A DNA stretch of 45,457 nt, from contig JAOABV010000008.1 of assembly GCA_026418155.1 (NCBI GenBank), forward strand, positions 1 to 45,457, given 5' to 3'. This document shows positions 40,424 to 45,457 of this stretch, piece by piece; within the stretch, counting starts at the first letter, position 1, and each line of letters begins with the position of its first letter. The translations under genes were made by a program, and so were the position numbers. The stretch is from a candidate division WOR-3 bacterium. Lineage in GTDB: Bacteria; Hydrothermota; Tepidihabitantia; Tepidihabitantales; CAIPLT01. Below the pieces are notes generated by a model. It was not told the DNA's origin. It worked only from the letters and a program-made list of their open reading frames with translations, and did no database searches.

Positions 40424-42094
40424 TTACTTAGTCAATCTTCCTTTAGCCATAGGCATTATAATTTCTTTTGTAAAATTGTCAATCTTTAAGGGAAAGAGCA
40501 TTCGGTTTTCTGGGGTGTTTGTCGATATTGAAACTGCATTTACCGGAACTGCATCAGTAATTTCTACAATGAATTCTTTGGTTTTGTTATCAACAGTTAG
40601 ATTAACTTTATCTCCTGTTCTTATTTGTAACATCTGGGCTGAAACTGGATTTATGTTCATTTTATTATCATCCTCTAAGATTCCGCGATAACTAAATGCG
40701 GATTCTTCACCTAAAACGATAAATTCACCGTTAGTTAGTTTGGTTGCTACTAAATGACTTTCGGCAAAACTTATTGCTCGGTTAATAAGATTTTCAATAT
40801 TAACCGTGGTCTTAAAAGTAAGTTTTGGATGGGAAAGAGAAAGATTAGGTTTTATTAGGTTAATAATATCTGTAATTGATTTACTGCCGCTAACCGGTGG
40901 TGCTAAAGGATTTAGTTGATTTTTTCCCCATAGTGAATTGAGCGTGCCTGATTTTTCTAAAAGTGAAGGCACAGGTAATGTATAGTTGGGAATGGAAAGA
41001 CGACGGCGATAAGTCGCAGTGGTGATAAAGAGTTTAAGTTTATTCAAGGTATCTAAAATATTGGGATAATAGAATGGAAAAATCTCGCCAAAGTTTATTA
41101 GAACTTTAATCTGCTCTTGATTTATCTTATCAATGATTTCTCCAAAAGTCGTCTTGGTTAAAGGCAGAGAAGTTAAAGATAAAGCACAGAATTTTTTATC
41201 TGGTGCAATGATTGATAATAATTGAGGTAAGGTTGCATAAAGTAGTGGGTCTTCAGTTTTACCCCAATCAATTGAGGTTAGGATAACACCGGGAGAGATA
41301 TTTGAGAGAGCCTTGGCAATCTCTTCAACATCCCTAAGATTGACACGGCAAATCTCAGTTAACTGGGGCAAAATCTTTTTGATATTATTAAGCGTTTTGT
41401 CGCCGAGTAATTCTTTGGATTGTTTTCCCATCATCGCAATTAGTGCTAAAAGTAATATCGGTTCAGTGCCGGGTTTAACTTGCAGAAATTTATTGGCAAA
41501 TCCCGCAATTTTACTTTTTACTGAATCAATATAATACAAGCGATGGTTACGGTCAGCATATTTAGCATCTAAGATTGGTTTGGCAATTAATGGTGTCTTA
41601 CTGAAAATATCTCCAATAATCAAAAATACTTTACTTGATGAAATATCTTTTAATTCGGCATATTTTACCTTATCCACAGTATAGTTAAAAAATGCTTCTG
41701 GTTCTACATAACTACGAGCAATCGTGTCAATTTTTAGTTGCTGGGCAAAATTCAAGATTAAACTTAGTTCTTCTAAAGAATTGTTTATATCATAAGTGAT
41801 GGCAATCTCGTCTGAAGCAAATTTAGATAAATTAGCAGAGATTTGAGCAATAGCATCCTGCCAATTAATCGAATTGTTATTTAATAGGGGAGAGGCTAAT
41901 CTTTTTTTGTCTTCTAAAATTTTGGTTGCCAAATTTCCCCGAGTGCATAATCTTCCTTGATTTACTACAGAGTTACGGTCATATTCAATCTTGCGAATTG
42001 AAAAGTCACCACGAGTAATCTGAGCAATGCTCAATTCACAACCATAGACACAAAAAGGACAAGTAGTCTTAATTATGTTTGATTCAATGCTCAT
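40424..42094 (-). CDS. Molybdopterin-oxidoreductase-like subunit (FdhF/NuoG-related), probably without active-site Cys/Sec
   Basis: 556 residues. The N-terminal Fe4S4 domain has C12, C15, C19 and C50 (CPFCVYGC and GRLCTRGN). A central region follows (IIGDIFSKTPLIAKPILDAK, LQVKPGTEPILLLALIAMM), and a C-terminal molybdopterin dinucleotide-binding-like domain (about 445-540) includes INPVSAQMLQIRTGDKVNL. Where formate dehydrogenases carry Sec or Cys (around 110-125) I find only IDTIARSYVEPEAFF, so catalysis at Mo/W is doubtful; it may be an electron-wiring or scaffold protein, as NuoG is. There is no in-frame TGA to suggest selenocysteine. The nearest relatives may be formylmethanofuran dehydrogenase B-like or Thermotoga Mbx-locus subunits. 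It lies between the flavoprotein and the polyferredoxin genes. Confidence 0.75.
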   Translation of the reverse strand: MSIESNIIKTTCPFCVYGCELSIAQITRGDFSIRKIEYDRNSVVNQGRLCTRGNLATKILEDKKRLASPLLNNNSINWQDAIAQISANLSKFASDEIAITYDINNSLEELSLILNFAQQLKIDTIARSYVEPEAFFNYTVDKVKYAELKDISSSKVFLIIGDIFSKTPLIAKPILDAKYADRNHRLYYIDSVKSKIAGFANKFLQVKPGTEPILLLALIAMMGKQSKELLGDKTLNNIKKILPQLTEICRVNLRDVEEIAKALSNISPGVILTSIDWGKTEDPLLYATLPQLLSIIAPDKKFCALSLTSLPLTKTTFGEIIDKINQEQIKVLINFGEIFPFYYPNILDTLNKLKLFITTATYRRRLSIPNYTLPVPSLLEKSGTLNSLWGKNQLNPLAPPVSGSKSITDIINLIKPNLSLSHPKLTFKTTVNIENLINRAISFAESHLVATKLTNGEFIVLGEESAFSYRGILEDDNKMNINPVSAQMLQIRTGDKVNLTVDNKTKEFIVEITDAVPVNAVSISTNTPENRMLFPLKIDNFTKEIIMPMAKGRLTK

Positions 42095-42130
42095 AGATGA
42101 AAATAAAAAGTAGTTGTTGTGGTGATATTA

Positions 42131-42190
42131 TCACTGATATCGTGGCAAATCGTCATAATCAATGTCATCGTGATATATTGGTTTCTTCAT
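42131..42190 (-). CDS. Possible 19-residue peptide between hydrogenase genes
   Basis: ATG at 42190, stop TGA at 42131-42133. The peptide MKKPIYHDDIDYDDLPRYQ is rich in Asp, Tyr and His. It sits in the 127-base gap between the flavoprotein and the molybdopterin-like subunit genes. There is no ribosome site. It may be only a chance frame, but the composition is not that of random AT-rich sequence. Confidence 0.25.
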   Translation of the reverse strand: MKKPIYHDDIDYDDLPRYQ

Positions 42191-42221
42191 AATATATCGG
42201 CATAATCATTTTTCTCATTTT

Positions 42222-43040
42222 TCATAAGAATGGGTCTTCAATATCTTTTATCTGTTCCCAAGTTAAGACTGGACCATCTTTACAGACAAAATATCTTCCG
42301 CATCGGCAGTGGCCACATTGACCAAGTCCGCATGACATATTCTTTTCCATTGAAAGATAAATATTCTTTTCATCGAATCCTTTTTCTAATAATTTAATTG
42401 TACCGAATTTCATCATTATGGGTGGTCCACAAACTACTGCCACCATATTCTTGACATCGCCTAATGGTTCATCTAATAAAATTGTAACTACGCCAACTTT
42501 ACCTTTCCAACTATCATCGCCAACATCAACTGTAAGTTGAATATCGGCTTCTTTCCAGGTTTTCCATTCAGGAATTTGTCGTTTATAAACAATATCTTGA
42601 GGGGTGCGCGCACCATAACGAATCAAGATCTTTTTATATTTCTTGGCATTTTGCATTAAGGCTAAAAATAACGAGCGCAAAGGTGCTAAACCCACACCGC
42701 CACCCAGAATCAAAACTTCACGATTTTCAAATTCTTCTAAGGGATACCTTTTACCAAAAGGTCCACGAATACCAACCACTGAACCAACAGGTAAATCAAA
42801 AAGCGCAGAAGTTACTTTGCCAACCCGCATAATGGTCATTTCCAGTTTTAATTTATCATAAGGTGACGAAGAAGGTGTAAATGGTGCTTCACCAACGCCA
42901 GGCACAGTCAATTCCACAAACTGCCCCGCAGAAAAAGAAAAGTCTTTATTCTTTAAGTCCAAGACAAAAGTCTTAATCGACGGCGTTTCATCAACAATGT
43001 CGGTAATGATTGCGGGAAATGGTTGATAGGGATTTATCAT
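42222..43040 (-). CDS. FAD/NAD(P)-binding electron-transfer subunit (sulfhydrogenase gamma / AsrB-like)
   Basis: 272 residues with the ferredoxin-NADP reductase fold. It starts NPYQPFPAIITDIVDETPSIKTFVLDL, typical of the gamma subunit of group 3b sulfhydrogenases. The FAD domain follows (about 1-100, with AGQFVELTVPGVGEAPFTPSS), then the NAD(P) domain with GGGVGLAPLRSLFLAL and VVCGPPIMMKF. A C-terminal [2Fe-2S] site of dihydroorotate dehydrogenase B type follows: MSCGLGQCGHCRCGRYFVC. It would exchange electrons with NAD(P)H. Pairing with the HydB/AsrA-like gene upstream is classical, but its place in a group 4 membrane hydrogenase operon is not. Confidence 0.92.
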   Translation of the reverse strand: MINPYQPFPAIITDIVDETPSIKTFVLDLKNKDFSFSAGQFVELTVPGVGEAPFTPSSSPYDKLKLEMTIMRVGKVTSALFDLPVGSVVGIRGPFGKRYPLEEFENREVLILGGGVGLAPLRSLFLALMQNAKKYKKILIRYGARTPQDIVYKRQIPEWKTWKEADIQLTVDVGDDSWKGKVGVVTILLDEPLGDVKNMVAVVCGPPIMMKFGTIKLLEKGFDEKNIYLSMEKNMSCGLGQCGHCRCGRYFVCKDGPVLTWEQIKDIEDPFL

Positions 43041-43160
43041 AATAATGACTAATGGCTAATGGCTAATGGCATATGGCTAATTAGTGGTTTCGCATTTTCG
43101 CGAAATGCTCGATAAGGATTTCTCATAATTATAGCTAATGGCTAATAACTAATGGCATAT
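43025..43160. repeat. TAATGGC repeats and duplicated start region of the flavoprotein gene
   Basis: A segment of about 32 bases beginning at 43025 recurs at 43111 with five mismatches. Both copies end in repeats of the heptamer TAATGGC (43051-43078 and 43136-43156). In the minus sense the upstream copy opens a 25-codon frame (ATG 43126, stop 43049-43051) starting MRNPYRAF, like the true gene start MINPYQPF. A hairpin GCATTT-TCGCG-AAATGC lies between them. Confidence 0.8.
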
Positions 43161-44260
43161 TATATGTTTTGCAATATCTTTCTTATATCAATTTTGCCTA
43201 AACAGACAGAAAAACATCGGCCACAACCTGAACAAGCATTAAAATTATAATCATTAAAAAAATTCATAAATTTACAATGAAACCGATTGCGAAATCGTTT
43301 CCAGAATTCGGCTCTTGGATTCATACCACCGCCCACCCGGGCATACGCAGAATAATAGCACGCATCCCAAACTTTATAGCGTTCAAATCCTTTAACATTT
43401 GCTGATTTTTCAATTGTGGTTTCACCTTGTTGAAATCCTTTCGGCTTTTCATTTTCTGCCAGAGGGGTATCATATAAAAGAAAACAGAAACAAGTGGGAC
43501 AAACCATTAAACAACCAAAACACTCAACACAAGTTTTCGCATGCTCCATCCAGAATTTTTCTTCTTTCTTTTCGTCAATTGCTTTTGCTAAATCTTTGCG
43601 CAAAGAACTCGGATTAATAGATTCCAGTAATGACACGGCTTTTTTTCTGCTTTCGTCTCTAAGAATTAAATCTTCAGACCTGGCTTCCCGAAACAGATGG
43701 TTAAAATCTCTTAAAAGCGATTCGCCTTTCTCACTGCTCGTTTCAAAAATATAACCATTGGGGATAACTGAAAAAATAATATCAGCATTTTCTTCAGGAT
43801 AAGGTTTCAGGCCTAAAAGATTACAAAAGCAGGTTTGTTCCGGCACAGGACAATCAACTGCAATAATAATTGTCTTTTCCAATTGTGATTGATAGAACGG
43901 TTCGCCAAACTCGTTTTCCAGATACATCTTCTGATGAACTTTTAACGGTCGCAAATCACAATTCTTGGCACCAAAGATAATCCGTGAAGATTGAGGCAAA
44001 GGAATATCAATTGTTGAGGTATCTTTTAATTCGGCAACTTTAATTTTGGGATTAAAGAAAAATCCTTTTAAGGACTCAACTGGTCTAATCTTTTGTAAAG
44101 ACTTTACTAAATCAGATTCCGGAATTGTTAGAAAAGTGGTATCTAATTTTTTATAATGGATTTTATTTTCTAATTGAATTGGATAATAAACTGTATAATT
44201 GTCAGCGAGTCTTAAGAACCAAGCGTGTAATTTATCTTTTGGCAAAAATAAAATTGACAT
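43160..44260 (-). CDS. Fe-S electron-transfer subunit (sulfhydrogenase beta / AsrA-like)
   Basis: 366 residues. The N-terminal two thirds match the HydB/AsrA family (SSRIIFGAKNCDLRPLKVHQKMYLEN, VDCPVPEQTCFCNLLG). Near the C-terminus are two [4Fe-4S] motifs: CVECFGCLMVCPTCFC and CSGCGRCFSVCLGKIDI, with WDACYYSAYARVGGGMNPRAEFWKRFRNRFHCK between. HydB-type subunits carry electrons between the flavoprotein and a partner enzyme in group 3b hydrogenases and in anaerobic sulfite reductase. As the first gene of this operon, it forms with the flavoprotein an NAD(P)H-reactive input module. Confidence 0.9.
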   Translation of the reverse strand: MSILFLPKDKLHAWFLRLADNYTVYYPIQLENKIHYKKLDTTFLTIPESDLVKSLQKIRPVESLKGFFFNPKIKVAELKDTSTIDIPLPQSSRIIFGAKNCDLRPLKVHQKMYLENEFGEPFYQSQLEKTIIIAVDCPVPEQTCFCNLLGLKPYPEENADIIFSVIPNGYIFETSSEKGESLLRDFNHLFREARSEDLILRDESRKKAVSLLESINPSSLRKDLAKAIDEKKEEKFWMEHAKTCVECFGCLMVCPTCFCFLLYDTPLAENEKPKGFQQGETTIEKSANVKGFERYKVWDACYYSAYARVGGGMNPRAEFWKRFRNRFHCKFMNFFNDYNFNACSGCGRCFSVCLGKIDIRKILQNI

Positions 44261-45005
44261 AAATTCTAAAATTAAGGACCAACAACACGAACTATAATCG
44301 CCTTCATTAAATCCCAGAACCGACTAATTTCTATACAAAACACGCTAATAACTTTAATGAAAAATTAAGATTTGTCAATAGTAATTTTAGTTAAATCTAA
44401 AAAATCTTACTGAAAATATCTGCGGAACAGTATGAATCTGAGAGGACACAGAACAATATTCTGTGATTGTAAAAAAATTTTAATGAAGAGAACGAGACTC
44501 TATTTATCAGAACAAAGTTTTCAAAGCAAGAACATAACAGTCAGGATAGCAGTAATTTTTATTTAGAATTTTTGCGTATTGAGAATTTGCTGGGCATGAT
44601 GACCTGGTTCCCTATAATCTGAATTATGACCGATGAGGCGACCTGAAAGATGGATAAGAAGTCTAATGCATAAACAGGCTAAAAAATACTCTAACCGCAG
44701 TTATAAGAGATGCTTTGTTTGGCAAAATCCTAAATATGCTTTAAGGTGCAACCTGAGATAATCTTTTCTACAACCTTCAAGACACAAGCCACGGCGGAGG
44801 GAGTCATACCATCATTTTGACCGATTTTTGCTTTAGTCTCTGTAATTCATATAGTTAAATCAAAATCCCGCCCGATTTTTTGTTATGGTATATGTATAAC
44901 TTTTTAATAATGAAAATAATGGAAATTTCCGAGAATACTTGAGTTCGTGTAGAGTCATAAGAGTCGTCTATTTTATTAGGTTTATGTAAATCGGATAATT
45001 AAACG
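44261..45005. other. Upstream region of the hydrogenase operon, with a possible coding remnant
   Basis: No full gene is present. On the minus strand, 44563-44700 keeps a 45-codon open frame without a start codon, containing the non-random string GHNSDYREPGHHAQQIL. It looks like the tail of a lost gene. The rest is featureless AT-rich DNA apart from the operon promoter. Confidence 0.35.
44351..44378 (-). promoter_or_regulatory. Likely promoter of the hydrogenase operon
   Basis: In the minus sense, TTGACA (44378-44373), 16-base spacer, TAAAGT (44356-44351). The -10 is weak (4/6). The leader would be about 85 bases before the ATG at 44260. No other good candidate was seen in the upstream gap. 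Confidence 0.45.
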
Positions 45006-45030
45006 AAGGGGGCGAAATTATCGCCCCCTT
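45006..45030 (-). terminator. Terminator-like hairpin after the right-edge surface protein gene
   Basis: AAGGGGGCGA (45006-45015) pairs with TCGCCCCCTT (45021-45030) around a 5-base loop. The 10-bp GC-rich stem in an AT-rich spacer, about 45 bases past the stop codon, marks a transcript end. Confidence 0.75.
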
Positions 45031-45038
45031 GAGGTTGA

Positions 45039-45063
45039 GTCTGACATCTTTTTGATGCCAGAC
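45039..45063 (-). repeat. Second hairpin in the 3' untranslated region
   Basis: GTCTGACATC (45039-45048) and GATGCCAGAC (45054-45063) form a 10-position stem with one mismatch around a 5-base loop, between the stop codon and the main terminator hairpin. Confidence 0.55.
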
Positions 45064-45073
45064 AAATTCTATT

Positions 45074-45457
45074 TTATTGGACGACGAGTTTGACTTCGCT
45101 GGAGTTTGTCGCATCTTCATACTTCAAGAAGTAAATACCATTGGCAAGTGATTTGGCACTGAGTCTGGTAGTATAAGTTCCGGCATTGAGATATTCGTCA
45201 GTTAAAGTTTCAATCAGACGACCAGAAGCATTGTAAAGTTTCATTGAGACTCTGCCTGCAACTGAAACCGTATAATTGATGGTAGTAAGTTTATTGAACG
45301 GATTGGGATTAATCTCAATAAGTTTTGAGATTTGAGTTTTGAGATTTGAGTTTTGAGTTAAGAGATTTAAGTTTTCTTTGGTAATGCCGTATTGCCAGAA
45401 TTCAGGTGTCTTATTACCTTTGAGTAAGTAGACCCTGCCATTAGCATAAGCCATGGC
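45074..45457 (-). CDS. Surface protein with FlgD-like C-terminal sorting domain (cut by window edge)
   Basis: The frame is open through the right edge, so only the last 127 residues are seen. The first part, AYANGRVYLLKGNKTPEFWQYG, looks like the last blade of a kelch-like propeller. A linker with short repeats (NLLTQNSNLKTQISKL; the DNA shows a 14-base unit repeated at about 45321-45370) leads to the sorting domain. This comprises INPNPFNKLTTINYTV, VSMKLYNASGRLIETLTDE and ANGIYFLKYED, then a final VKLVVQ. Such domains direct export and cell-surface attachment in FCB-group bacteria. Confidence 0.85.
   Translation of the reverse strand, partial: AMAYANGRVYLLKGNKTPEFWQYGITKENLNLLTQNSNLKTQISKLIEINPNPFNKLTTINYTVSVAGRVSMKLYNASGRLIETLTDEYLNAGTYTTRLSAKSLANGIYFLKYEDATNSSEVKLVVQ

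Noticed and set aside
1-45457. CRISPR array, insertion sequence with transposase, prophage or rRNA
   Set aside because: None was found: the tandem repeats present are short, of two to four units and without spacers, and no transposase, integrase or phage gene is recognisable.

Overview
The window is AT-rich bacterial DNA. Two surface proteins carry the FlgD-like C-terminal sorting module (NP(N/L/F) start, SGRLVKTL / SGRLIETL, NGIYF). GatCAB, bacterial replication and wall genes and a large group 4 [NiFe] hydrogenase locus with an Mrp antiporter module are also present. This combination suggests an anaerobic, uncultured FCB-related bacterium of the WOR-3 (Stahlbacteria) type. That is an inference from gene content; there is no rRNA here to confirm it.

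Left part (1-19629, all plus strand): the end of a surface beta-helix protein, a secreted DJ-1/PfpI protein, then housekeeping genes (dtd, yicC, gmk, a probable rpoZ, dnaB, radA, a PIN-TRAM protein). A repeat-rich gap of about 980 bases follows. Next come moxR, yceD (DUF177), a PEGA protein, a membrane-anchored AmrS-like radical SAM enzyme, a DUF362 ferredoxin, scpA, tRNA-Ser(GGA), murA, an HTH/zinc-ribbon protein and ispG. This part ends in a two-gene island with its own promoter: a beta-class DNA methyltransferase overlapping a protein that reads as a helix-hairpin-helix (HhH-GPD) DNA glycosylase/lyase with an Fe-S loop.

Middle (19630-31727): minus-strand surface proteins (one frameshifted at an A7 run, plus an orphan signal peptide), tsaD and a YbbR protein; then plus-strand HD hydrolase, DUF5665 and gatC-gatA-gatB; then a decayed DUF169 gene and a minus-strand arsR / thiol-redox protein / permease operon whose arsR is frameshifted.

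Right part (31898-44260, minus strand): one operon-like run of sixteen genes. In transcription order it encodes an AsrA/HydB-like Fe-S protein, an AsrB/HydG-like FAD-NAD(P) protein, a molybdopterin-oxidoreductase-like subunit, a HycB/CooF-like polyferredoxin, NuoH-, NuoB- and NuoC-like subunits, the [NiFe] large subunit, an antiporter subunit, MbhD/E-, MrpB-, MrpC-, MrpE-, MrpF- and MrpG-like subunits, and a NuoI-like ferredoxin. Together they would link a soluble NAD(P)H or ferredoxin module to proton reduction and ion pumping. At the right edge is the end of another sorting-domain surface protein.

Most notable for novelty: (1) the methyltransferase/HhH-GPD pair, a possible base-excision restriction or lesion-surveillance system; (2) the hybrid hydrogenase with a sulfhydrogenase-type input module; (3) a dispersed, MITE-like intergenic repeat of about 100-130 bp in three copies; (4) duplicated gene starts and homopolymer frameshifts at several gene boundaries.
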